Shown here one piece after another: positions 8,241 to 16,924 of a DNA stretch of 63,323 bases. A program made the translations under genes and the position numbers. The notes under the pieces are model-generated. The model worked only from the letters and a program-made list of their open reading frames with translations, was not told the DNA's origin and did not search any database. The stretch lies in assembly GCF_035989245.1 (NCBI RefSeq), contig NZ_JAYMFF010000024.1:1-63323 (forward strand). The letters run 5' to 3'. The stretch is from Adlercreutzia wanghongyangiae (lineage in GTDB: Bacteria; Actinomycetota; Coriobacteriia; Coriobacteriales; Eggerthellaceae). Position 1 is the first letter of the stretch; every line of letters starts with the position of its first letter.

Positions 8241-9461
8241 CTAGTTCTCGCCGCGGCGGATGGCGCCTTCCTCCTCCAGGGCCGCCATCTGCTCCTCGGT
8301 GTAGCCCAGCTTGGACAGCACGTCGGCCGTGTCGCCGCCCTTGGCGGGCATGGGGCGCCAGATGCGGCCGGGCGTCTGCTCGAAGCGCGGCATGGGCGAG
8401 AGGCCCTTGAAGGTCTCGCCATCGGCGGTCTGCCACTCCACGAAGTTGCCGCGGGCGGCCATGTGGGCGTCGGCCACCATGTCCTCGAACTCGTAGACGC
8501 TCTGAGCAGCGATGGCCTGCTCGGCCAGGATGTCCTCCAGCTCCAGCTTGGTGCGCTCCTTCAGCCACGCCTCCAAGCGGCGCTCGAACTCCTCGGCGAT
8601 GGGCATGGAAAGCCACAGCGACGCGGTGTCCTCGGGCAGCTCGGGCGTGCCCCAGGCCTCGCCCAAACCCAGCGTCTCCAGCATCCACTTGTTCTGGCGG
8701 ATGCCGAACAGGTTCAGCGCGATGAAGCCGTCGGCGCACTCGTAGACGCCGATGCCGCAGAGGTTCTGGTTGCGGGCGCCCGCGCGGGGCCACTTGATGC
8801 CGTCGTTCAAGTAGTCCACCAGGTAGTACTGGCTCATGTACATGATGCCCTCGTACATGGCCCAGTCGATGGACTCGCCCTCGCCCGTGCGCTCGGCCTT
8901 GCGCAGAGCCGCCAGCGATGCGGCGATGAGCAGATAGGAGTTGATGTAGTCGCCGGAATAGGGCATGGTGATCATGGGCTGCTCGGGCGTGCCGTTCTGG
9001 CAGGTGAAGCCGGCATAGGGCCCCACGGTGCCGTCGTAGGCCGGGCGCTTCACGCGGTCGGGATCGCCGAACTTGCCGTAGCCGGAGCAGTGCACGATGA
9101 CGAGCTTCGGGTTCACGGCCCACATGTCCTCATCGGTGAAGCCCTTGCGCTCCCAGGTGCCGCCCTTGGACGACTCGAAGAAGATGTCGGCGTCCTTCAG
9201 CATGTCCAGCAGCACCTGCTTGCCGCCGGGGGTGAACTGGTTCAGCTGCACCGAACGGCAGTTGCGGCGCTCGGCCTGGGCGGCGTTCTTGGCGTCGCGC
9301 ACGGTGTCGCCGTAACCGGTGTTTTCCAACCAGATAACGTCGGCGCCCCAGTCGGCCATGATGTTGCAGGCGCGCGGGATAGCCTCCTCCATGGCGGCGA
9401 AGACGACCTTCACGTCGTCCAGAACGCCGAAGGACGGTTTCTCAGTGGGGATAGCAGCCAT
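8241..9461 (-). CDS. caiB: CaiB-like class III CoA-transferase
   Basis: A 406-residue class III CoA-transferase, matching E. coli CaiB (405 residues) in length and along its sequence. Similar blocks include VVFAAMEEAIPRACNIMADW, NPKLVIVHCSGYGKFG, TGEGESIDWAMYE and the C-terminal PGRIWRPMPAKGGDTA. The catalytic aspartate that forms the acyl anhydride is kept in MPYSGDYINSY (about residue 170). CaiB moves CoA between gamma-butyrobetainyl-CoA or crotonobetainyl-CoA and carnitine. The ATG at 9461 follows AAAGGAG. It is flanked by caiA (102 bases upstream) and caiC (95 bases downstream), the same A-B-C order as in E. coli. Confidence 0.92.
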   Translation of the reverse strand: MAAIPTEKPSFGVLDDVKVVFAAMEEAIPRACNIMADWGADVIWLENTGYGDTVRDAKNAAQAERRNCRSVQLNQFTPGGKQVLLDMLKDADIFFESSKGGTWERKGFTDEDMWAVNPKLVIVHCSGYGKFGDPDRVKRPAYDGTVGPYAGFTCQNGTPEQPMITMPYSGDYINSYLLIAASLAALRKAERTGEGESIDWAMYEGIMYMSQYYLVDYLNDGIKWPRAGARNQNLCGIGVYECADGFIALNLFGIRQNKWMLETLGLGEAWGTPELPEDTASLWLSMPIAEEFERRLEAWLKERTKLELEDILAEQAIAAQSVYEFEDMVADAHMAARGNFVEWQTADGETFKGLSPMPRFEQTPGRIWRPMPAKGGDTADVLSKLGYTEEQMAALEEEGAIRRGEN

Positions 9462-9563
9462 TTCTCTCTCCTTTACAAAAGCAATTTGGCAATTTGGCAA
9501 TATCAGAGATTCACCCAAGAAAGTCGGCGGCCGTCGGGCCCGTCAGACTCGACGGCCAACCGG

Positions 9564-10712
9564 TTACTGGCGGTACTTGATGGAGGCGCCCTTGGACGTG
9601 GCCAAGATCATCATCTCGTCGGTGCCGCCGGACACGCGGTCGACGCGCAGGTCGCGCCAGATGCGGTTGATGCGGTGCTCGCTGGCCACGGCGATGCCGC
9701 CCATCACCTGCATGGCGTCGTCGGTCACCTCGAAGGAGGCGTTGGCGCAGTAGTACTTGCACATGGCCGCCATAGCCGCGTCGAACTCGCCGCCCGCGTT
9801 GTCGGCCATCCAGGCGGCCTCGTACAGCATGTTGCGCATGTTGGTCAGCTTGATGCACATCTCGGTGATCTTCAGCTGGTTCAGCTGGAAGCGGCTGATG
9901 GGCTTGCCGAAGGCCATGCGGGTATTGGCGTGCTTCATGGCATCCTCGAAGGCACAGATGGCCGTGCCGTAGTCGCAGGCGCCCACGAGCCAGCGCTCGA
10001 AGTTGAAGTCGGACACGCCGCGCATGAAGCCGTTGCCCTCGCGGCCGAAGATGTCGGACTCCTCCAGCTCTACGTTGTCCAGGTACACCTCGCAGCAGCT
10101 GTCCATGCGCAGGCCCAGCTTCGGCAGCGGCGACAGCTTCACGCCCGGCTTGGACATATCCACGAAGAACTCGGTGAACACCGACTCGTCATCGGCGTTC
10201 TTCGCCATGATGACCAGGTACTTCACGCCCGCCGACGAGGTGATGAAAGTCTTGGTGCCGTTCAGGTAGATCTTGCCGTTCTCGCGCTTGTAGGTGGTGG
10301 CCAGCGAGCTCACATCGCTGCCGGCGCCCGGCTCGGTGCAGGCGGAGTTCCAGATCTGCTCGCCAGTGCCCAGCGTGGCCATCACGGCGTCGATCTGCTC
10401 GGGCGTGCCCTCGCGGATGATGGTCTCGAAGCCGGGCAGCTGGTACAGCACGTAGGTGGGCGCGCCGTAGCGGCCGAGCACCTCGTAGACGGCCATCAGC
10501 GTCACGCAGGGCTGCTCCAGGCCCAAACCGCCGTGGGACTCGGGCAGCATGATCTGGTCGAAGCCCAGCTCGCACAGGCCGGCCACCCAGCGCAGGGGGT
10601 ACTCGTGCTTCTCGTCGCACTCGTGGAAGTAGGTCTCCCAGTTCTCGCTTTCCATGTACTCGCGGTAGCTGTCGACAATCAGCTCCTGCTCGTCGGTAAG
10701 CTTGAAGTCCAT
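9564..10712 (-). CDS. caiA: CaiA-like acyl-CoA dehydrogenase (crotonobetainyl-CoA reductase family)
   Basis: A 382-residue acyl-CoA dehydrogenase extremely close to E. coli CaiA (380 residues). Shared stretches include DEQELIVDSYREYMESENWE, GAPTYVLYQLPGFET, NSACTEPGAGSDVSSL, FVDMSKPGVK, LGLRMDSCCEVYLDNVELEE and LRVDRVSGGTDEM. FAD binding is typical of the family. The glutamate of FNFERWLVG sits at the alternative catalytic-base position used by isovaleryl-CoA dehydrogenase. CaiA reduces crotonobetainyl-CoA to gamma-butyrobetainyl-CoA with electrons delivered by FixAB. This is the strongest single indicator of the locus function. It follows the esterase gene by about 80 bases on the same strand. 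Confidence 0.93.
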   Translation of the reverse strand: MDFKLTDEQELIVDSYREYMESENWETYFHECDEKHEYPLRWVAGLCELGFDQIMLPESHGGLGLEQPCVTLMAVYEVLGRYGAPTYVLYQLPGFETIIREGTPEQIDAVMATLGTGEQIWNSACTEPGAGSDVSSLATTYKRENGKIYLNGTKTFITSSAGVKYLVIMAKNADDESVFTEFFVDMSKPGVKLSPLPKLGLRMDSCCEVYLDNVELEESDIFGREGNGFMRGVSDFNFERWLVGACDYGTAICAFEDAMKHANTRMAFGKPISRFQLNQLKITEMCIKLTNMRNMLYEAAWMADNAGGEFDAAMAAMCKYYCANASFEVTDDAMQVMGGIAVASEHRINRIWRDLRVDRVSGGTDEMMILATSKGASIKYRQ

Positions 10713-10790
10713 AGTCGGTTTCTCCTTTCGGGTTATGGTGTCGTTGCCAGCGAAGAGGGCGGCGGGGGCCGCCCTCCCGTATCCAGTTGA

Positions 10791-11774
10791 TCAGGCAAGA
10801 CCCAGGGTCTCGCGGTAGAAGGCGGCGGCGTGATCCAGGGCGTCGTTGGCCGCATCGAGCATCTTGGTGTAGTGCAAAAACGCGTGGATGACGCCCTCGA
10901 ACACCTCGTAGCGGCACGGAATGCCGTACTGCTCGCAGATGGCCGCCAGGCAGGCCGAGTCGTCGCGCAGCGGATCGAACTCGGCGGCCGCGATGTAGCA
11001 GGCCGGCACATCGCGGGTCAAGTCGTTCAGGAACAGGTTCGCGTAGGGCTCCTGCGCCAGCTCCTCCGGGTTCTCGGCGTACAGCCCCATGTAGAACTGC
11101 CAGTCCTCTTCGGCCAGACCGTCCCAGGGACCTCCCAGAAGCCGCATGGAGGCGGAATCGGTCAGACCGAACCAGCCGTAGAACAAAAGCAGGCACCGCA
11201 CGAAGTCGGCCCCATCGCACTCCTCGCGCAGGTACAGCGTGGCCGCCAGCCCCAGATGAGCGCCGCCCGAGTCGCCGGCGAAGGCCAGACGATCGCCGTC
11301 GATGCCCCAACCCGCACCCTCCCGGTGCAGGAAGGAGGCAACGGAGGCTACCTCGCGCACGGCGCTGGGATAGCGCGCCTCGGGCGAGAGCCGGTAGTCC
11401 ACGGCCACCACGGGCACGCCCGCCCGCTCGGCCAGAATGCGGCAGATGCGGTCATGGGTGTCCAGGTTGCCCAGCACGAACCCGCCGCCGTGCACGTACA
11501 CGATAGCCGGCGACGTCTCCCCCGCCGCCAGCGGGCGCGGGTAGTAGCGGCGCACGGGAATGGCGCCCGAGGGTCCCTCCACCGCATCGTCGACCACGCA
11601 GGCCAGCTCCGGCGCTCCCTCGTTCCACCAGGCCCGCCCGGCCACGTAGTTCTCGCGCATCTGGGCGAAGCCGGCGCTCGTGTCGTTCGCATCCCCCGCC
11701 AGGGCGTCCTCCTGGGCCAGCACGGCGCTCATCTGGGGGCTAATGCGGGACAGCACATCGATCTTGTTCGGCAT
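10791..11774 (-). CDS. Alpha/beta hydrolase, acetyl-esterase / hormone-sensitive-lipase type
   Basis: A 327-residue alpha/beta hydrolase of the HSL-like (family IV) esterases. The oxyanion-hole motif HGGGFVLGN, the nucleophile elbow GDSGGAHLG, the acid in AAEFDPLRDD and the histidine in VIHAFLHY make a complete triad. It should act as a cytoplasmic carboxylesterase on a small ester; no signal peptide is visible. The ATG at 11774 has GGAAAGGAAG upstream. It is the second gene of the cai-like operon, between the MFS gene (31 bases) and caiA. An esterase is not part of the classical cai operon; it may release the acid substrate from an ester such as an acylcarnitine, an inference from context. 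Confidence 0.88.
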   Translation of the reverse strand: MPNKIDVLSRISPQMSAVLAQEDALAGDANDTSAGFAQMRENYVAGRAWWNEGAPELACVVDDAVEGPSGAIPVRRYYPRPLAAGETSPAIVYVHGGGFVLGNLDTHDRICRILAERAGVPVVAVDYRLSPEARYPSAVREVASVASFLHREGAGWGIDGDRLAFAGDSGGAHLGLAATLYLREECDGADFVRCLLLFYGWFGLTDSASMRLLGGPWDGLAEEDWQFYMGLYAENPEELAQEPYANLFLNDLTRDVPACYIAAAEFDPLRDDSACLAAICEQYGIPCRYEVFEGVIHAFLHYTKMLDAANDALDHAAAFYRETLGLA

Positions 11775-11805
11775 GGCGCGCTTCCTTTCCAACGTCGGTC
11801 GGATG

Positions 11806-13143
11806 CTATACGGTGGCCTCGCCGCCGGCGATCTGCTGGGCCTCAGCCTCCTCGGCGGCGTTCACCGTCTCGGTGCCGAAATGCTTCTTGATGGAACGCA
11901 GCAGCATGACCAGGCAGATGCAGCCGATGACGCCGAACATGATCTCGAAGCCGAAAATGCTGTTGTAGGCCGCGATGCCCTGGGCGTCGATCAGGCCGCC
12001 GTACCAGGTGTGGATGAACACGTCGGGCAGAAAGCCGATGACCGAGAGCAGGCCGGCGGCGGTGCCGAAGATGCGCATGGGAATCTTGATCTCCGACAGC
12101 GGCGAGCTTCCGATGGAGAAGGCGCCGTAGGTGGTGAAGCCAAACACCACGACCAGCACGGCGGCTACCAGCGAGCTGCCCGGATCATGCGGGAACAGGA
12201 TGAAGCCCACCAGCACGGCCATGGACAGGATGAAGGCGCCCAGAATGACCTTGGAGGGGCTCTTCAGCTTCGTGGCCAGCCAGCCCACCACCGGGCCGGC
12301 GACAAGGCCGATGCCGTAGGTGCGGATGAGACCCACCACGTTCACCAGGTTGCCATCGGCATCGAAGCACTGGGTGAGGTAGGGCGTGGTGTAGGTAGCG
12401 CCCTGGTACACGGCGTACACGCAGAAGTAGGCGACGCAGGCCCAGATGACGCCCGGATGCTTGATGGCCTCCAGGGCCTCCTTCACGCTGAACAGCTTGG
12501 CGTCCTTGTTGATCTCGCCCTTGAAGTCGGGGATGAGGAAGATGGAGGCCACGCCCAGCACCGCGATCATCACGGCCAGGAAGACGAGCATCACCTGCAC
12601 GCCGGCCACCACGTTGGAGATGGCGGCGATGATGCCGGCGTTGATAAGGCCGATTACCAGGCCGGTCACGCCGTAGATGGAGTAGCTGATGCCGATCTTG
12701 GAGGCGTACTCGTCCTCCTCGCAGCACAGGCGGATCACCTTGAAGCGGGTGCCCCACCAAACCAGGATGGAGGTGACGCCCATCAGCACGAACAGCACGA
12801 GGCAGATCTGCACCGAGGGCAGCATCGCGTACACGCCCACGAGCACCGCCGTGGCCAGAAAGCCGCCCACAGCCAAGGTGCGCATGCGGAACTTGTCGGC
12901 CACGATGCCCGAGGGCAGGTAGCAGATCATGGCCGCGATGCCGTAGGCCGACACCATCAGGCCCAGATCGGCGTTGCTGCACCCCAGCGCCTGCATCAGC
13001 GGATCGTAGAACACGTTCTTCAGATACATGGGCGCGTAGATGATGGACGAGCCCATGGAAATGAGCACGACGAGTGCCCACTTGTGAAGCGACGTCAGAT
13101 CCTTGTACGTCACTTCCCCCTTGCCCTTTGCAAGCAACGACAT
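11806..13143 (-). CDS. MFS transporter, oxalate/formate-antiporter-like
   Basis: A 445-residue major facilitator with about 12 membrane segments, of the OFA-like/nitrate-sulfonate-like single-protein branch. The first loop contains YLPSGIVADKFRMRTL and the protein begins with a short hydrophilic tail (MSLLAKGKGEVTYKDL). The ATG at 13143 is preceded by AAAGGAAG. It is the promoter-proximal gene of the cai-like operon, a place usually given to the substrate importer, and probably replaces the BCCT transporter CaiT. The promoter region upstream holds the shared elements at 13261-13300 and 13377-13394. Substrate specificity cannot be read. Confidence 0.83.
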   Translation of the reverse strand: MSLLAKGKGEVTYKDLTSLHKWALVVLISMGSSIIYAPMYLKNVFYDPLMQALGCSNADLGLMVSAYGIAAMICYLPSGIVADKFRMRTLAVGGFLATAVLVGVYAMLPSVQICLVLFVLMGVTSILVWWGTRFKVIRLCCEEDEYASKIGISYSIYGVTGLVIGLINAGIIAAISNVVAGVQVMLVFLAVMIAVLGVASIFLIPDFKGEINKDAKLFSVKEALEAIKHPGVIWACVAYFCVYAVYQGATYTTPYLTQCFDADGNLVNVVGLIRTYGIGLVAGPVVGWLATKLKSPSKVILGAFILSMAVLVGFILFPHDPGSSLVAAVLVVVFGFTTYGAFSIGSSPLSEIKIPMRIFGTAAGLLSVIGFLPDVFIHTWYGGLIDAQGIAAYNSIFGFEIMFGVIGCICLVMLLRSIKKHFGTETVNAAEEAEAQQIAGGEATV

Positions 13144-13260
13144 GGTGGTGCTTCCTTTCTCTTACGTCAGGCCCGGCACCCCCGCCGAGCGGCCCCGCAG
13201 GACCTCGCGAATCCCTTTCGCGTACCTGACCGATCTGGTGAGCATTGTGGAATCGCAACC

Positions 13261-13394
13261 GCGTCGCGCCATCGCTCGAACACCATGAAAGCGTCGTTAC
13301 CTAGTTTTTTGCGAGGGCCGCAAAAAGATCGCAAAGGCAGCGTTTTCCATCGCAAATCCCTGATGAGATGGGGAATACTCAAAATGTAGTGATG
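13261..13394. promoter_or_regulatory. Shared regulatory element, copy B (divergent MFS / LuxR region)
   Basis: Within the 394-base gap between the MFS start (13143) and the LuxR start (13538), 13261-13300 matches 1976-2014 and 13377-13394 matches 2013-2031. Between them, 13306-13326 is a perfect 8-bp inverted repeat (TTTTTGCG, loop, CGCAAAAA), followed by two further TCGCAAA copies. GGGGAATACTC at 13371 resembles half of the palindromes at 2041 and 15015. A further ACTCAAAA is at 13419-13426. TATAGT at 13483-13488 could be the -10 box of the LuxR gene. Confidence 0.55.
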
Positions 13395-13537
13395 TCATTT
13401 CGCGATGGTGATTCATATACTCAAAATCGAGAAAGCGGGTTCGAGAGAGCAGTCGGGAAACTGCCATTGCGGTACGCTATGCTATAGTGATGTTTCGCCG
13501 CGCGATACCCGACGAGACGACGCAGGAAGGTTCGCCC

Positions 13538-15004
13538 ATGGATGTCACGCGCCCCGAAACCGACTCGAGCACCGACGGGCGGCACGAGGCGATCGTCGCC
13601 TTCCTCGACCGTCCCTTGGCGAAGTACGTCGGCTTCGCGCTTCTGCTCGCGTGGCATTACACCCTGTGGTTTATCCCCGACTTCTTCTTCGACGTGCAGC
13701 TGCTGGACGACCGCGTTACCGTCAGCTGGATCGTCAGCCTGCTGGCCTCCTCGGTGTTCCTGTTCCTCATCGCGGCCCTGCTGGGACGCAAACGCCACCT
13801 CAGCGACTGCCGCGCCGCCCTGCCTGCCGCCACCGCCGTCGCCGTAGCGGGCACCTTGGCCCTGGGCTTTCTCCCCTTCCAGCTGGTGGCCGCCCCGGTC
13901 TACTTCGCCATCGCCCTGGTGATCAGTGCGGCCGAGGCCGTGCTGTGGATCCTGTGGGGCGAGCGGTACGCCTGCATCAAGGCAAGCTTCACCATCAACC
14001 GCATCGGCACGGTGTTCGGGCTCACGTTGTTCCTCTGCGTCCTTGCCGCCTATTTGCTGCCCTCGCCGCTCACCGCCCCCTTCGCGGCCCTGCTGCCGCT
14101 TATCTCCGGCATCGCCCTGGCCGTCGCGCGCACCGACGGCCGCGACACCTTCCCCGTGCTGCTGCCGCGCAGCGCCACCAAGAGCGGTTTCAAGAACATG
14201 CTCGGAGTCAGCTTCGTCACCCTGTTCGCCTGCGCCGCCTGCTACTTCCTCAGCTGCATCATCCCGTGGGAGCAGCTGCCCACCTCCGACGATTCGTTCA
14301 CCTTCGGCATTCTGGGCGGTGCCCTGTTCATTTTGGCCATCGCCGGCATCTACACTCTTTCGCGCAACCGCCTGAACATATTCAAGATATACCCGGCGCT
14401 GCTGGTGGCGCTCATGGTGGGCTTCGCGCTGTTCCTGTCGTCTCCGGCACTGTATCTGGCCGCCTTCGTCGTGGGCATCGGCATCCAAGCGCTGTTCGAG
14501 GTGCTGCTCATCATGTATTTCGGCATCCTGACCACCAAAGGCTATGCCACGCCGGCCCTCACCTTCGCCATGGCCGGAGGTTTCGTGCGCCTGGGCCTGG
14601 CAGCTGGAAACTCCCTGGCGCTGCAGTACGAGAGCATGCCGCTAGCAGTGAGCAGTGCCATCACGCCGCCCACCTGCCTGGCACTTATGTGCCTTCTGGC
14701 CATCGTGCTGGTGCCGCTCGTGCGCATGGAGTTCAGCATCGTGGCACTGACCGCCGCCCCTCCCACTCGCAACGAGGTGGAGGAGATCTGCACCGAGGTG
14801 GCCGCCGAGTTCTCGCTGTCGGCTCGCGAGGCCGAGATCCTGCTGCTCATCGCCCGCGGCCACACTACCAACTCCATGGCCGAGAAGCTGGTCATATCCC
14901 CCTACACCGTGAACACCCACATCCGCCACATCTACGACAAGATGCAGATCCACAAGCGCAGCGAACTGCTCAACTACCTGAACATGCAGCGCTCCGATTT
15001 CTAA
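13538..15004 (+). CDS. Membrane-bound LuxR-family transcriptional regulator
   Basis: A 488-residue protein with an N-terminal half of about 12 hydrophobic segments and a C-terminal GerE/LuxR helix-turn-helix (LSAREAEILLLIARG, then EKLVISPYTVNTHIRHIY, about residues 425-478). No receiver domain is visible, so it probably senses a ligand or transport state in the membrane. This architecture is typical of Eggerthellaceae, where such regulators border catabolic operons. The ATG at 13538 follows GGAAGG; an earlier in-frame ATG has no site. It diverges from the cai-like operon and precedes the flavin reductase gene, so either or both are likely targets. Confidence 0.87.
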   Translation: MDVTRPETDSSTDGRHEAIVAFLDRPLAKYVGFALLLAWHYTLWFIPDFFFDVQLLDDRVTVSWIVSLLASSVFLFLIAALLGRKRHLSDCRAALPAATAVAVAGTLALGFLPFQLVAAPVYFAIALVISAAEAVLWILWGERYACIKASFTINRIGTVFGLTLFLCVLAAYLLPSPLTAPFAALLPLISGIALAVARTDGRDTFPVLLPRSATKSGFKNMLGVSFVTLFACAACYFLSCIIPWEQLPTSDDSFTFGILGGALFILAIAGIYTLSRNRLNIFKIYPALLVALMVGFALFLSSPALYLAAFVVGIGIQALFEVLLIMYFGILTTKGYATPALTFAMAGGFVRLGLAAGNSLALQYESMPLAVSSAITPPTCLALMCLLAIVLVPLVRMEFSIVALTAAPPTRNEVEEICTEVAAEFSLSAREAEILLLIARGHTTNSMAEKLVISPYTVNTHIRHIYDKMQIHKRSELLNYLNMQRSDF

Positions 15005-15014
15005 GCCTTCACCA

Positions 15015-15090
15015 GGGGTTTACCCCGCGCGTAACATGAAAGGGATGACCGCGTCCGCCGACAAACCTCTGAAACGGAGGTCGACGGCGG
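15015..15090. promoter_or_regulatory. Palindrome and hairpin upstream of the flavin reductase gene
   Basis: GGGGTTTACCCC at 15015-15026 is a palindrome similar to GGGGTATTCCCC at 2041-2052. Downstream, CCGCCG (15055-15060) pairs with CGGCGG (15085-15090) around an inner CCTC/GAGG pairing, giving a stable hairpin without a T-tract. These may be an operator and a leader or attenuator structure for the gene at 15158. Confidence 0.35.
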
Positions 15091-15157
15091 CCGTCACGGC
15101 CCCCTACCATGGCGTCATCGCCTTCGGGCGACACGCTACATGGAGAAGGAGGACATC

Positions 15158-16768
15158 ATGGACATCTCTCGTCGCAATTTCCTGAAAGGAGCGGGCGCCC
15201 TGGGTGCCGGCACCCTGGTGGCCGGCCTTGCGGCCTGCTCCTCGCCCAACACGTTGGCTTCCACGCAGGGAGCAAACGGCGATGCCACTAACGCACCCGA
15301 ACCCAAGACCTACACGCCCGACGAGACCCTCTCGGCCGACGTCGCCATCGTCGGCGCCGGCAACTCCGGCATGTGCGCCGCCATCGAGGCCGCGAACGCC
15401 GGACTGAAGGTCGCTCTCGTCGAGAAGCAGAACGAGATCGGCGGATCGTCGTTCGCCACCGAGGTCATCTTCGGCCTCGGCTCCACGATGCAGAAGGAGG
15501 CGAACCTGCCGCTGCCCTACCGCTACGAGGTGGTGGACCAGGAGCTCAACTATACCAACTACCATAGCGACCCCCTTCTGTGGGGCGACTACATCGAGCA
15601 TTCGGGCGAGAACATCGACTGGCTCCAGCAGCAGGGCGTGGCGTTCGATTCCGTTGACGACTATCGCGGCGTCAGCGCGTTCCCGACCGCCCACTGGTGG
15701 GAGGGAAAGATCGGCACCAGCTTCATGGAGGCCATGGCAAAGAAGGTCGGCGAGCTCGACATCCAGGTGCTCACCTCCACGGCCGCCCTCGACCTGAAAT
15801 CTGACAACGGCACCGTAACCGGCCTATACGCCGAGACCCCGGAGGGCTCTACCCTGGAGATCGACGCGCCGGCTGTGTTGCTGGCCTGCGGGGGCATCGG
15901 CAACGACCTCGAGCTGCTGCAGGAAAAGACTGGCATCGACACCACCCACGTGAAGACCGAGTTCCCGCTGCCCAACGTGGGCGACGGTCACCGCATGGCC
16001 TGGGCCGTGGGTGCCAAGGAGACCGATATCTCCATTCTGCCCTGCATGGGCGTGGATGGCTTCGTGATTCGCGACGCCATTTCCCTCGCCTCCTGCATCC
16101 AGCCCGGCCTCTACATCAACGCGACCGGCGAGCGCTTCATGGCCGAGGACCTGCACCTGAAGAAGCTGTACGCCCTGGTGCTGAACGCGCAGAGATCGCA
16201 GCAGTGCGACACGTTCACCTTCTTCGACAACGACTTCATCGAGCTGCTTGAAAACGGACGCGGCCTTTACGTGGGCAACCTCGAGTTCGAGGCCGGCGAC
16301 AAGATTCCCGGGCTTCGCGATCAACTGGAAACCGGCTCGCAGGCCACGGGCTACCGCGTCGTGTTCAAGGGCGACACCCTGGAGACGCTCGCCGCCGACA
16401 TGGGCGCTGACCCCGAAACTCTCGCCGCCACGGTGCAGCGATACAACGAGCTGTGCGCCCAGAAGGTGGACGAGGACTTCGGCAAGGACGCCGCGTACCT
16501 GAATCCCATCGGCGAGGGCCCCTACTACGCCGTCCACTGCGACATGTCGGTGCTGACCACCTTCGGCGGTATCGCCATCAACCGCCGCATGCAGGTGCTC
16601 GACGAGGAGGGCGCGATCATTCCCGGCCTCTACAGCTCAGGTGTCACGTCGTGCAGCCTGTACCAGGATACCTATAACTACCAGATCTCGGGCGGCATGA
16701 ACGGCTACTGCACCTATTCGGGCCGAACAGCAGCCCAGCAGATCGCCGCCGACCTCGGCAAGGCCTAG
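15158..16768 (+). CDS. Tat-exported FAD-dependent reductase (flavocytochrome c / fumarate-reductase-like lipoprotein)
   Basis: A 536-residue protein. Residues 1-30 are a Tat signal (SRRNFLKGAGALGAG) ending in a lipobox LAAC, so it should be an exported lipoprotein. An FAD-binding Rossmann motif (DVAIVGAGNSGMCAAIEAAN) follows, then the fumarate-reductase capping domain and catalytic region: NATGERFMAED, VHCDMSVLTTFGGIAIN and SGGMNGYCTYSGR. The family reduces activated C=C bonds, usually of small carboxylic acids. There is no haem motif and no FMN-binding domain. In the NYQISGGM segment, the substrate-carboxylate arginine common in fumarate reductases appears absent, so fumarate is an unlikely substrate. 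ATG 15158 follows AAGGAGG. It sits between two membrane LuxR genes. Confidence 0.87.
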   Translation: MDISRRNFLKGAGALGAGTLVAGLAACSSPNTLASTQGANGDATNAPEPKTYTPDETLSADVAIVGAGNSGMCAAIEAANAGLKVALVEKQNEIGGSSFATEVIFGLGSTMQKEANLPLPYRYEVVDQELNYTNYHSDPLLWGDYIEHSGENIDWLQQQGVAFDSVDDYRGVSAFPTAHWWEGKIGTSFMEAMAKKVGELDIQVLTSTAALDLKSDNGTVTGLYAETPEGSTLEIDAPAVLLACGGIGNDLELLQEKTGIDTTHVKTEFPLPNVGDGHRMAWAVGAKETDISILPCMGVDGFVIRDAISLASCIQPGLYINATGERFMAEDLHLKKLYALVLNAQRSQQCDTFTFFDNDFIELLENGRGLYVGNLEFEAGDKIPGLRDQLETGSQATGYRVVFKGDTLETLAADMGADPETLAATVQRYNELCAQKVDEDFGKDAAYLNPIGEGPYYAVHCDMSVLTTFGGIAINRRMQVLDEEGAIIPGLYSSGVTSCSLYQDTYNYQISGGMNGYCTYSGRTAAQQIAADLGKA

Positions 16769-16924
16769 GGCCCGCGCCGACGCCATCCGCACAGCTGCGG
16801 GAAGCTCCCAGTCCCCTCCCCCGATTGCTTCCCGCATCTGTAACATTGACCCGCCCGTCTCTCCGAGAAGCCGCTAGGATGAAGGAGAGACGGGTTGCGC
16901 CGTATTGTCCGACAAGGAGGGGCC

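Noticed and set aside
8146..9123. In-frame upstream extension of the CaiC-like ligase suggesting a fused protein
   Set aside because: The extension lies in another frame of caiB and is Arg/Gly-rich without motifs; caiC has its own ATG with AAGGAGG at 8145.
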